Assembly (NCBI GenBank): GCA_024072375.1
Contig: CP099617.1
Location: 3,665,001 to 3,729,000 of the forward strand
Length of the DNA: 64,000 bases
Source: Sphingomonadaceae bacterium OTU29LAMAA1
GTDB lineage: Bacteria; Pseudomonadota; Alphaproteobacteria; Sphingomonadales; Sphingomonadaceae
Direction: 5' to 3'
Position 1 is the first letter of the stretch; each line of letters opens with the position of its first letter. The position numbers were made by a program, and so were the translations under genes. A model generated the notes under the pieces. The model was not told the origin of the DNA, did not search any database, and worked only from the letters and a program-made list of their open reading frames with translations. Positions 10,306 to 19,045 of this stretch are shown here, piece by piece.

Positions 10306-11232
10306 ATGACCCGCGCCATCCTCGCCCTCGCCCTGATCGCCGCGCCTGCCTTTGCGCAAAGCGGTAAGCCGTTCACCATCGCCGAGACCGGGCAGGGCTT
10401 CGACGACCTGCAGGAGGCGGTGTCGTCGGTGCGGATGGGGACGGCGACGATCAGAATCGCGCCGGGCGTCTATCGCCAGTGCGCGGTGCAGCAGGGCGGG
10501 CGGATCACCTTCAAGGCGGTCGAGCCCGGCACCGCGATCTTCGAGAAGGAGACGTGCGAGGACAAGGCGGCGCTGGTGCTGCGCGGGCAGGGATCGGCGG
10601 TAGATGGGCTGGTGTTCCGCGGCTATAGCGTGTCGGACGGCAACGGCGCCGGCATCCGCGCCGAGATGGGCGACCTGACCGTCACCAATTCCATGTTCCT
10701 CGACAGCCAGGAGGGCATCCTCGGCGGCGAGCCGACGGGGCAGCGTATCACCATCGACCGGTCGACCTTCTCGGGGCTGGGGCAGTGCGACGAGGCGGTG
10801 AATTGCTCGCACTCGATCTACCTCGGCAACAAGGGCAGCGTGACGATCACCAACTCGCGCTTCGAGCGCGGGACGGGGGGGCATTACGTCAAGCTGCGCG
10901 TGCCGAATGTGACGATCACCGACAATAGCTTCGACGATACGGCGGGGCGCAAGACCAATTACATGATCGACCTGCCTGACGGCGCACGCGGGCTGATCGC
11001 GCGCAATACGTTCGTGCAGGGGCGGGGCAAGGAGAACAGCAGCGGGCTGATCGTCGTCGCAGCGGAGAACAAGAGCTTTCCGTCGGCCGGGCTGCGCGTG
11101 GAGGACAATGACGCGCGGATGGCTCCGGGTGCGTCGGGTAGCCCGGCGTTCGTCGCGGACCTGAGCCACGAGCGGCTGGCGGTGGGGGCGAACCGGTTGG
11201 GTGCGGGGATACGCATGTTCGAGGTGCGGTGA
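10306..11232 (+). CDS. Secreted right-handed beta-helix protein
   Basis: A 308-residue protein with a clear signal peptide (MTRAILALALIAAPAFAQ) followed by repeating short beta-strand turns rich in Asn, Gly, Thr and Ile (for example VTNSMFLDS, ITNSRFERG, ITDNSFDD). This is the pattern of pectate-lyase-like parallel beta-helices. Polysaccharide binding or cleavage is the usual role, but no recognised lyase active-site motif stands out, so substrate and activity remain open. AGGA precedes the ATG at suitable distance. It is probably monocistronic and convergent with the next gene. Confidence 0.75.
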   Translation: MTRAILALALIAAPAFAQSGKPFTIAETGQGFDDLQEAVSSVRMGTATIRIAPGVYRQCAVQQGGRITFKAVEPGTAIFEKETCEDKAALVLRGQGSAVDGLVFRGYSVSDGNGAGIRAEMGDLTVTNSMFLDSQEGILGGEPTGQRITIDRSTFSGLGQCDEAVNCSHSIYLGNKGSVTITNSRFERGTGGHYVKLRVPNVTITDNSFDDTAGRKTNYMIDLPDGARGLIARNTFVQGRGKENSSGLIVVAAENKSFPSAGLRVEDNDARMAPGASGSPAFVADLSHERLAVGANRLGAGIRMFEVR

Positions 11233-11246
11233 AAGTGGTCGCGAAC

Positions 11247-11702
11247 CTATTGCGCTACGTCTGATCGACCGGTCGTCTTAGTGCCGACGACGGAGACGGT
11301 CGCGCGTTCGCCGGCCGACATCGGCGTCACGATCTTCTTCCCCTTCCAGATGAAGTTGAAGTTGACCGGGCCGAAGAGCTTGCACACTGCGCCCTTGCCG
11401 TCCGGCAGGCACATGTTTTCCAATCGGCGATAGTCCTCCACCGTGGCGGGCTCGACCGGCGAGACGCCGACCCCGGTCGCGGACGATCCGCCGACGATGA
11501 AGCGCTGGCCGAAATTCATCGCGCTGACCGTCCATGTCGTCCGCCCGTCGGGGGCCGCGGGTCGATCGATGCCGCTATTCGTCGCCAACCGGGAGCAGAA
11601 GTCGCCCGTCACGGCAGTCGGTGAAGGCGGCATCGTCTGGCCGGTCAGCAGAATGAACGATGCGCTTACTGTCAGCTGCCAGATGCCTGTCACGATCATC
11701 AT
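11247..11702 (-). CDS. Hypothetical exported protein
   Basis: A 151-residue protein whose first 22 residues (MMIVTGIWQLTVSASFILLTGQ) look like an export signal. The mature part has three Cys, a Trp-rich middle and no motif I recognise. It lies 58 bp downstream of the secreted phosphatase on the same strand and may be co-transcribed. The Shine-Dalgarno is weak. Codon use is like that of its neighbours, which supports a real gene, but function is unknown. Confidence 0.5.
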   Translation of the reverse strand: MMIVTGIWQLTVSASFILLTGQTMPPSPTAVTGDFCSRLATNSGIDRPAAPDGRTTWTVSAMNFGQRFIVGGSSATGVGVSPVEPATVEDYRRLENMCLPDGKGAVCKLFGPVNFNFIWKGKKIVTPMSAGERATVSVVGTKTTGRSDVAQ

Positions 11703-11760
11703 CCCCGTTGTTGTTCAAGATGCGGCTCGAAAACGCCGTTCCGCGAAGGCTGTTCGCACT

Positions 11761-13452
11761 TCACATCGCACACGTATCCCCCGCACCGGGATCGAGGTCC
11801 AGACACCGGCCGTCGAGCCCCTTCACCGGCAGGCCGATCGTCGCGGCGAGCGTAGGGACGATGTCGACGGTTTCGACCGACAGCGGCTGTTCAAAGCCTG
11901 CCATGCCCTTGCGCCAGAACAGGATCGGCACGCGGCGGTCGTAATCCCACGGACTGCCATGGGTTTCGACATAGGTCTTGCCCGGTGCCACCACCGAGGT
12001 GACGCGGGGCCTGAGCAGTACGAGCAGGTCGCCAGACCGCTCCGGGTCGAATGAGGCGCGGGCGCGTTCGAGCAAGGTCCAGGTTTCGGGCGGGGTGGTC
12101 GGCATCGGCGTCGCCGCGATCTGCGTGGTGGTCAGCACCGCCTCCACCCGCGGATCGGCGGCATAGCGTTTGATCGCGTCGGCAAGCACGCGGGGGCGCT
12201 GGGCGGGCGTCAGCGTGCGGGCAAGATAGACGTCGCTGTCGAAGCCGGTCTTCGATTCCGCGCTGACCAGCACCGGCCCGGCGATGCCCAACGCCGCGCC
12301 GACCGCGGCGCTCATCGCGTCGGCCTTCAGCGCGACGGGCACGTGCGCCTCCATCGGCATCGCGCGCTGCTGCTGCCGCTCGGTCATGTCGTGCGCACCG
12401 TGGTCGGCGGTCAGCACGACCTCGTAATCCACGCCCCAGTGGTCGAGCCGATCGAAGAAGCTGCCGAGCGTCGCGTCGAGCTGCGCCATCTGGATGCACA
12501 TCTCCGACCCCTGCGTGCCGTTGGCATGGCCGATGTAATCGGTGGCCGACGCACCGATGGAGATGATGTCGGTCGCGGCGCCCTGACCGAGCTTCATGTC
12601 CTGGATCAGCCCGGCCGCGAGCGCGAAGACCGCGGCGTCGAAGGGGGGCGAATAGCGGAACTGCTTCACGTCGCCTGCGGCGCGTTCGAACCGCCCGGTG
12701 CCGAGCATCTGGTCGCCGACAGCGATCGGGCGCGACAGGCCGGCGCAGAAGGCGGGCAGCGGCAGCGCGGCCTGAGGCTGAGCGATCAGCGCGGCGGTTG
12801 CCGCCTTGGCGCGGGTGACGACGGCGGGTTCGGCGCGGCCGGCGTAGGTCGTGAAGGTCTTGTAGTCCCACCACCACAGCTCGTCGACCTTGTGGCCGCC
12901 CATCATCACCGCGGCGCGATCCTTGCCCGCGACCGAGACGACGCGGGTGGCGGGGCGCGCCGCCTTCATCATCTCGCCCAGCGTCGGAACCTTCAGGTGG
13001 CGATCGCTGACGGTATAGGCATTGTGGTCGGAACCGGGGACGGCTTCGTCCTCGCTGCAATAGACGTTCTTGTCGACGCGGCCGGTGCGCTGGTCGATCC
13101 AGTTGTTGGCGATGATGCCGGTGTGCGCCGGGCGCATGCCGGTGAGGATCGTCGAATGGCCGGGACACGTCTCGGTCGCGGCGTGGCTCTGATAGCCGGA
13201 GGGGAAGACCGCGCCGGTGAGCAGACGGGCGAAGCCGCCGGTGAAGTGGTTGCGATATTGCGCGAAGAGGTCGGCGGAGAATTGGTCGACCGAGATGGCG
13301 ACGATCAGGCGCGGCGGCGTGCGCAACGGCACGGTGACGATCTCCGGCATCGGCGTGCCGGCCGGTGCGGGCGTCGGCGTCTGCTGCGCGAACACGGGCA
13401 CGCAAGACAAAGTCGCGGAAGCGAGCAGGGCGGCGGCGATCAGCGCTTTCAT
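11761..13452 (-). CDS. Secreted alkaline phosphatase family protein (PafA/SPAP type)
   Basis: A 563-residue periplasmic phosphomonoesterase/diesterase-like protein with signal peptide MKALIAAALLASATLS...VFAQQ. The first metal-binding Asp is in AISVDQFSAD. The presumed Thr nucleophile is in ETCPGHSTILTG, and two further ligands are in LTADHGAHD. Length and motifs match the zinc phosphatases PafA and the Sphingomonas enzyme SPAP, which use Thr rather than Ser. Expected role is release of phosphate from organic phosphate outside the cytoplasm. It diverges from the DsbD gene; no PHO-box-like element was recognised in the 72-bp gap. Confidence 0.87.
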   Translation of the reverse strand: MKALIAAALLASATLSCVPVFAQQTPTPAPAGTPMPEIVTVPLRTPPRLIVAISVDQFSADLFAQYRNHFTGGFARLLTGAVFPSGYQSHAATETCPGHSTILTGMRPAHTGIIANNWIDQRTGRVDKNVYCSEDEAVPGSDHNAYTVSDRHLKVPTLGEMMKAARPATRVVSVAGKDRAAVMMGGHKVDELWWWDYKTFTTYAGRAEPAVVTRAKAATAALIAQPQAALPLPAFCAGLSRPIAVGDQMLGTGRFERAAGDVKQFRYSPPFDAAVFALAAGLIQDMKLGQGAATDIISIGASATDYIGHANGTQGSEMCIQMAQLDATLGSFFDRLDHWGVDYEVVLTADHGAHDMTERQQQRAMPMEAHVPVALKADAMSAAVGAALGIAGPVLVSAESKTGFDSDVYLARTLTPAQRPRVLADAIKRYAADPRVEAVLTTTQIAATPMPTTPPETWTLLERARASFDPERSGDLLVLLRPRVTSVVAPGKTYVETHGSPWDYDRRVPILFWRKGMAGFEQPLSVETVDIVPTLAATIGLPVKGLDGRCLDLDPGAGDTCAM

Positions 13453-13524
13453 CGGCGATACTCGTTTTATAGGCGTTTAAATGATCCGCGGTCGCTATGG
13501 CGGTGCGCGATGGACGGGGCAAGA

Positions 13525-15540
13525 ATGGCAAATCGAACGATCGCGGCGATGCGCGTGCTGTGTTGCGCGGTGATGACGCTGCTGGCGTTTGCGCAGGTGG
13601 CGCATGCCGATCTCGCCCCCGCCAACGGACCGCCGCATCTGGCGATGACGATGGTGCCGGAGACGGCGAGCCCGCGCGCCGGCCAGACGCTGACGGTGGC
13701 GCTCGACACGCGGCCGGAAAAGGGCTGGCATGGCTATTGGCGCAATCCCGGCGATGCGGGCTTCGCGCCGTCGCTGACGTGGGCCTTGCCCGAGGGCGCG
13801 CGGGCGGAGGCCGAACTGCAATGGCCGGTGCCGACGACGCTGCTGATCGCCGGCCTGATGAACTACGTCTACGAAGCGCCTTACGCGCCGTTGGCGACGC
13901 TGCATGTGCCGGAAGGGCTGGCGCGGGGCACGCGATTGCCGGTCAAGCTGACGATCAATTATCTGGTGTGCACCGATGCGATCTGCGTGCCCGAGGCGCA
14001 GGATTTGACGCTCGACCTGACGATCGGCGACGGCGCGCCTGCCGGGAACGGCCGGTTCGATGCGTGGCGTGCGGCGATCCCCAAGCCGCTGGATGCGGCG
14101 GGGACGTATCAGGTGAAGGACGGCCGGCTGCTGCTGGCGGTGCCGCTGCCCGCGGCGGCGAAGGTGCAGGATGCGGCCTTCTTCCCCTACGGGCCGGACA
14201 TGGTGAAATACGCCGCGCCGCAGACGGTGACGCGCGACGGCGACCGGCTGCTGATCACGACCGAGGGTGCGCCGAAAGGAGGCATTGCGGGCGTGTTGCG
14301 GATCGGCCCGAACCTAGGACTGAGCGTGACCGCGGCGGCGGGGACGGTGGCGCTGCCCACCGATCGCAGCGGCTGGTCGGCGGCGTTGCTCGCGTTCGCG
14401 GGGGCGGTGCTGGGCGGGTTGATCCTCAACGTCATGCCGTGCGTGTTCCCGATCCTGAGCCTGAAGGCGCTGCATCTGGCGCGTGGCGGCGAGGACGAGC
14501 GGGCGGTGCGGATCGATGCGCTCGGCTATATGCTGGGGGCGGTGCTGATGTGCGTGGCGCTTGGCGGGCTGATCCTGGGCCTGCGCGCGGGCGGGTCGGT
14601 GGTCGGCTGGGCGTTCCAGTTGCAGGACCCGCGGATCGTCGTGTTGCTGATCGCGCTGACCTTTGCGATCACGCTGAATCTTGCCGGGCGGTTCGAAGTG
14701 CCGGTGCCGCAATTCGCGTCGCATGGCGGGGCGGCGGGATCGATCGCGACCGGCGCGCTCGCGGCATTCGTGGCGACGCCGTGTTCGGGGCCGTTCATGG
14801 GCGCCGCGCTGGGTGCGGCGCTGGTGCTGCCGTGGCCGGCGGCGCTGGCGGTGTTCGCCGGACTGGGGTTGGGGCTGGCGTTGCCGTTCCTTGCGATCGG
14901 CTTTGTGCCGGCGTTGCGGCGGCGACTGCCCAAGCCGGGACTGTGGATGGAGCGGTTCCGGCGAGTGCTGGCCGTGCCGATGGCGCTGACCGTGTTGGCG
15001 CTGCTGTGGCTGGCGTGGCGACAGGCGGGGACGCCTGGCTTGATCGCGGGCATCGCGGTGATGGTGGCGATGTTGCTGGTGCTGAGCCTCGGCGGCAAGC
15101 GCCAGAAGCGCGGGGAGGGCTTCGGCTGGGCGCTGGCGGCAGCGGCGCTGGTGGTGCCGGCGGGTGTGGCGGCGGCGCTGACCGGCGGCGCGGCCCGGCC
15201 CGCGAAGGTCGACGACGATGCGTTCAGCGAGGCGCGGCTGGCGGCGTTGCGCAAGGCGGGGCGGCCAGTGTTCGCCTACTTCACCGCGGACTGGTGCCTG
15301 TCGTGCAAGGTTAACGAGGCGTCGTCGATCGATACCGCTGCGACGCGGGTGGCGTTCGCAAAGAACAAGGTGGCGGTGCTGGTCGGTGACTGGACCGACG
15401 GCGATCCGGCGCTGGGGCGGTTCATCCAGGCGCACAATCGCGCCGGGGTGCCGCTGTATCTGTACTACGCGCCGGGTGCGGCGGAGCCGCAGGTGCTGCC
15501 GCAGGTGCTGACGCCGGGGATGCTGGCGGGCTTGCGGTAG
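13525..15540 (+). CDS. dsbD: Thiol:disulfide interchange protein DsbD/ScsB-like
   Basis: About 671 residues: a signal peptide (MRVLCCAVMTLLAFAQVAHA region), a periplasmic N-terminal domain with Cys149 and Cys154 (CTDAIC), a membrane domain from about 290 to 560 with Cys306 (NVMPCVFP) and Cys420 (ATPCSGPF), and a C-terminal thioredoxin-like domain with the pair Cys591/Cys594 (DWCLSCK). It carries electrons from cytoplasmic thioredoxin to periplasmic disulfides. The start at 13525 is chosen because GGGG lies just upstream; ATG 13510 would add five residues. A long open frame continuing upstream is antisense to the phosphatase gene and not coding. Confidence 0.9.
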   Translation: MANRTIAAMRVLCCAVMTLLAFAQVAHADLAPANGPPHLAMTMVPETASPRAGQTLTVALDTRPEKGWHGYWRNPGDAGFAPSLTWALPEGARAEAELQWPVPTTLLIAGLMNYVYEAPYAPLATLHVPEGLARGTRLPVKLTINYLVCTDAICVPEAQDLTLDLTIGDGAPAGNGRFDAWRAAIPKPLDAAGTYQVKDGRLLLAVPLPAAAKVQDAAFFPYGPDMVKYAAPQTVTRDGDRLLITTEGAPKGGIAGVLRIGPNLGLSVTAAAGTVALPTDRSGWSAALLAFAGAVLGGLILNVMPCVFPILSLKALHLARGGEDERAVRIDALGYMLGAVLMCVALGGLILGLRAGGSVVGWAFQLQDPRIVVLLIALTFAITLNLAGRFEVPVPQFASHGGAAGSIATGALAAFVATPCSGPFMGAALGAALVLPWPAALAVFAGLGLGLALPFLAIGFVPALRRRLPKPGLWMERFRRVLAVPMALTVLALLWLAWRQAGTPGLIAGIAVMVAMLLVLSLGGKRQKRGEGFGWALAAAALVVPAGVAAALTGGAARPAKVDDDAFSEARLAALRKAGRPVFAYFTADWCLSCKVNEASSIDTAATRVAFAKNKVAVLVGDWTDGDPALGRFIQAHNRAGVPLYLYYAPGAAEPQVLPQVLTPGMLAGLR

Positions 15541-15674
15541 GGAAAGCCTTCTCGCCGTGGGGATGGGGAGCCGAAGGGGCAGACGTCTCCTTGTGGTGCA
15601 AAACGACGCTTGTGCAGCGCAGCGATTCCGCACAGCATGGAACTCAGGCATTCGTGGAGGGCTTTACCGTTCCG

Positions 15675-17189
15675 ATGGGGAAACGACCGGCGTTCGACGA
15701 AATCATGGGCATGACGGGCGATACGCCCCCACGCCCCGCATTGGCGGCCTTGGGCAAATGGCTCGACGATACGCCGGACGACGATCTGCGGCGACGGCAG
15801 GAGGCGGCGGAGACGACGTTCCGCCAGCTCGGCATCACCTTCGCGGTCTATGGCGACACCGACAGCCGGGAGCGGATCATCCCGTTCGACATCGTGCCGC
15901 GCGTGTTTCTTGCCGACGAATGGGCGCGCCTGTCCGAAGGATTGGTGCAGCGGGTGGAGGCGATCAACGCCTTCCTCGACGACATCTACGGCGAACGCCG
16001 CATCCTCAAGGAAGGCGTGCTGCCGGAGGACCTGATCCTCGGCAATCCGCAATTCCGCCCCGAAATCGCGGGGATGCGCCCGCCTCACGGCATCTGGGCG
16101 CATATCTGCGGCATCGATCTGGTGCGCACCGGGCCGGACGAATTCTACGTGCTGGAGGACAACGCGCGGACGCCGTCGGGCGTGAGCTACATGCTCGAAA
16201 ACCGCGAGGCGATGGTGCGGCTGTGCCCCGAGCTGTTCCGTGAGTTCCGCGTCGAGCCCGTCGACAGCTATCCCGATCGCCTGTTGGAGACGATGAAGTC
16301 GGTGGCGCCGCGTGGGTCCGCGTCGCAGCCGGTCTGCGTCGTGCTGACGCCGGGGCATTTCAATTCGGCCTATTACGAACACAGCTTTCTGGCCGATTCG
16401 ATGGGGATCGAACTGGTCGAGGCGGCCGATCTGGTGGTCGACGATGATCAGGTGTGGATGCGGACGATCGGCGGGCGGGTGCGCGTCGACGTCATCTATC
16501 GCCGGGTCGACGACGATTACCTTGATCCTTTGGTGTTCCGGCCGGATTCGATGCTGGGCGTGCCCGGGCTGATCGCCGCCTATGCCGCGGGTAACGTCGC
16601 GATCATCAACGCGCCGGGCAACGGCATCGCCGACGACAAGGCGATCTACAGCTACATGCCCGAGATCGTGCGATTCTATTCGGGTGGCGAGGCGAAGCTG
16701 CCAAATGTCGAGACGTGGCGCTGCCGGGAACCGCAGGCGTTACAATACGTGCTCGACAATCTCGACCAGGTGGTGGTGAAGCTGGTCGACGGATCGGGTG
16801 GCTATGGCATGCTGGTCGGGCCGACCGCGAGCCGGCAGGAGATCGAGGAATTCCGCCGTGCGCTGATCGCCGAGCCGCATCGCTATATCGCGCAACCGAC
16901 GCTGGCGCTGTCGACGGTGCCGACGCTGGCGGATAGCGGGCTGTCGCCGCGGCACGTCGATTTCCGTCCCTTCGTGCTGAGCGGGTCGAAGGGCGTGCAA
17001 GTGGTGCCCGGCGGATTGACGCGGGTGGCGCTGAAGGAAGGATCGCTGGTCGTCAATTCGAGCCAGGGCGGGGGCACGAAGGACAGTTTCGTGCTGATGG
17101 CCGATGGCCAGCACCAGACTCAGGGGCAAGGTCAGGCACAGAGCCAGTCGTTGGGCGGTATGACGCAGTCGCAGGGGTTCGGCTCTTGA
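15675..17189 (+). CDS. Circularly permuted ATP-grasp protein (DUF404/DUF407 type)
   Basis: About 504 residues of the circularly permuted ATP-grasp family, predicted to form amide (peptide-like) bonds using ATP. Family landmarks are RVFLADEWARLSEGL, GIDLVRTGPDEFYVLEDNARTPSGVSYMLENR, and the nucleotide-binding KLVDGSGGYGMLVGP. The C-terminus is Gln-rich low complexity (residues about 475-500). It is the first gene of a three-gene operon with an alpha-E protein and a transglutaminase-fold protein; the stop overlaps the next ATG by one base (TGATG). ATG 15675 is preferred over upstream codons, although the GGAGGG lies rather far upstream. Substrate is unknown. Confidence 0.85.
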   Translation: MGKRPAFDEIMGMTGDTPPRPALAALGKWLDDTPDDDLRRRQEAAETTFRQLGITFAVYGDTDSRERIIPFDIVPRVFLADEWARLSEGLVQRVEAINAFLDDIYGERRILKEGVLPEDLILGNPQFRPEIAGMRPPHGIWAHICGIDLVRTGPDEFYVLEDNARTPSGVSYMLENREAMVRLCPELFREFRVEPVDSYPDRLLETMKSVAPRGSASQPVCVVLTPGHFNSAYYEHSFLADSMGIELVEAADLVVDDDQVWMRTIGGRVRVDVIYRRVDDDYLDPLVFRPDSMLGVPGLIAAYAAGNVAIINAPGNGIADDKAIYSYMPEIVRFYSGGEAKLPNVETWRCREPQALQYVLDNLDQVVVKLVDGSGGYGMLVGPTASRQEIEEFRRALIAEPHRYIAQPTLALSTVPTLADSGLSPRHVDFRPFVLSGSKGVQVVPGGLTRVALKEGSLVVNSSQGGGTKDSFVLMADGQHQTQGQGQAQSQSLGGMTQSQGFGS

Positions 17190-18124
17190 TGCTCTCCCGC
17201 ACCGCGTCCTCGCTCTACTGGCTGGGACGTTACATCGAACGCGCGGATTTCTTCGCGCGGTTGATTGAGGCGACCGTGCGTTTCGACGTGATGTCTTCGC
17301 GCCCGGCGGGTGAGGTCGCGTGGTCGTCGGCACTCGCGGTCACCGACACCGAAGCGGATTTCGCCGCGAGCGGCGGTGCGATGACGCAGACCGACGTGGT
17401 GCGGTTCCTGACCGTCGACACCAGCCATCCCGGCTCGCTGATCCGCTGCCTCGACCGTGCGCGCAACAATGCGAAGGCGGTGCGCACCGCGCTGAGCCGC
17501 GAAGCGTGGACCGCGATCAATCGGTCCTGGCTGGTGTTCGAGAACCGGGATCAGGTCGGCGATACGCAGGCGACGCTGCGCCTCGTCGAATCGGTGAAGA
17601 ACGAAACCCGCGGGTTCGAGGGTGCGGTGCACCAGATGCTGCGCAACCAGTCGCACTGGTTCATCCGGCTGGGTCAGGCGGTGGAGCGCGCCGACAACAC
17701 CGCGCGGTTGCTCGACGTGAAATACCACATCCTGCTGCCCGAGGGCGAAGTGGTCGGCGGCGTCGTCGATCGCGACCAGTGGACGACGATCCTGCAAGTC
17801 GTGTCGGCGGTGACCGCCTATCGCTGGCTCTATTCGGACGGTCTGACCCCGGCGAACGTCATCGACCTGCTGATCGCCAGCCGCGAACTGCCGCGCAGTC
17901 TGGTCGCGTCGGCGGAGATCACCGTCGATATCCTCGGCCTGCTCGCCGAGCGCACCGGCAGCCATGGCGAGGCAGATCGGATGGCGCGGATGCGGGCGGC
18001 GCGGTTGGTCAAGACGCGATCGGGCGAGGTGATCGCCAGCGGCCTGCATCAATATCTGCAAGCCTTCATCCGCGAAAACGGCCAACTGCACGAGGCGATC
18101 GGCCGCCAGTTCCGGTTCGGCTGA
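17189..18124 (+). CDS. Alpha-E domain protein (DUF403)
   Basis: A 311-residue mostly helical protein of the alpha-E family, with the signature start MLSRTASSLYWLGRYIERAD. It is nearly always encoded next to a circularly permuted ATP-grasp protein and is thought to work with it, but its activity is undetermined. No signal peptide or membrane segment is seen. It overlaps both neighbours by one base (TGATG), so tight co-translation of all three is likely. Confidence 0.88.
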   Translation: MLSRTASSLYWLGRYIERADFFARLIEATVRFDVMSSRPAGEVAWSSALAVTDTEADFAASGGAMTQTDVVRFLTVDTSHPGSLIRCLDRARNNAKAVRTALSREAWTAINRSWLVFENRDQVGDTQATLRLVESVKNETRGFEGAVHQMLRNQSHWFIRLGQAVERADNTARLLDVKYHILLPEGEVVGGVVDRDQWTTILQVVSAVTAYRWLYSDGLTPANVIDLLIASRELPRSLVASAEITVDILGLLAERTGSHGEADRMARMRAARLVKTRSGEVIASGLHQYLQAFIRENGQLHEAIGRQFRFG

Positions 18125-18927
18125 TGCGGCTCTCGATCGATCACCGCACCGTCTATCGCTTCAGCGAGCCACAGACCCGGCTGGTGCAGATGCTGCGCAT
18201 GACGCCGGAGAACAGCCACGACCAGACCGTCGCGCGCTGGCGGATCGACGTCGATTGCGACGCGACGATGCGGCGCGGGCGCGACGGCTTCGGCAATGCG
18301 ATCACCATGCTCTATTGCGAGGGGCCGATCGCCGACATCGAGATCGCGGTGCGCGGCGAGGTGCTGACCAGCCATTCGGACGGCGTCGTGCGCGGCGTGG
18401 CGGAGGTATTACCACCCGCGGTATTCCTGCGCGCGACGGATGCTACGCCGCGCGATGTGGCAATTGGTGCCTTTGCGATCGAGGCGAGCGCGGGAGCGAC
18501 GGGGCCGATCGGGATGCTACATCGCCTGAACCGGGCGTTCAACGGGCGGTTCGGGCTGGATCGTGCGCGACCGCAAGCAGGGTTGAGCGCGGCCGACGCA
18601 TTCCTGAAACCTACCGCTACGTCACGCGATCTGGCGCAGATGTTCGTGGTGGCGGCGCGATCGCTCGGTATTCCTGCGCGCTACGTGTCGGGGTACAGCA
18701 TCGTCGAGGGATCGCTGCGCCCGACACCGCATGGCTGGGCGGAAGCGCATGTGGATGGTCTCGGCTGGGTGGGATTCGATCCATGCACCGGACGGTCTCC
18801 ACAAGAGGAGAGCGTGCGCGTGTCCGCCGCGCTGGACGCCTCGGGCGCCGCTCCGGTCGCCGGATCACGATTGGGTGAGGGTGAGGAAGAGATGGACGTG
18901 GCGGTAAAAGTGTCCGCCGCGCAATAG
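18124..18927 (+). CDS. Transglutaminase-fold protein with Ser at the catalytic Cys position
   Basis: A 267-residue protein of the bacterial transglutaminase-like group. The N-terminal beta domain (YRFSEPQTRLVQMLRMTP) and the core (SLGIPARYVSGY, HGWAEAHV, GFDPCTG) are present. His203 and Asp219 occupy the second and third triad positions, but the residue expected to be the nucleophilic Cys (usual pattern GVCQDFAH) is Ser167 in ATSRDLAQ (codon TCA at 18622-18624). It may be a Ser-dependent enzyme or a non-catalytic binding partner. The C-terminal 35 residues are low complexity. It completes the ATP-grasp/alpha-E operon; the proteasome-like Anbu peptidase found in some such clusters is not adjacent. 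Confidence 0.85.
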   Translation: MRLSIDHRTVYRFSEPQTRLVQMLRMTPENSHDQTVARWRIDVDCDATMRRGRDGFGNAITMLYCEGPIADIEIAVRGEVLTSHSDGVVRGVAEVLPPAVFLRATDATPRDVAIGAFAIEASAGATGPIGMLHRLNRAFNGRFGLDRARPQAGLSAADAFLKPTATSRDLAQMFVVAARSLGIPARYVSGYSIVEGSLRPTPHGWAEAHVDGLGWVGFDPCTGRSPQEESVRVSAALDASGAAPVAGSRLGEGEEEMDVAVKVSAAQ

Positions 18928-19045
18928 CTGACCAGACATCGGCCCGGCATTCCGCCTTTATTCCTTTGATGCAGATCAACCCGAGGCACTGCGGCAGGTT
19001 AGCTTCGTTGTGCGGAGAATTCCTCACACCGCGAGTGCCTTCTTC

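Noticed and set aside
12343..13509. A long open frame running upstream of dsbD, fully opposite the phosphatase gene
   Set aside because: It shows no protein-like pattern, and the phosphatase on the other strand has a signal peptide and catalytic motifs. Long antisense frames are expected at this GC content. The true dsbD start is at its signal peptide.
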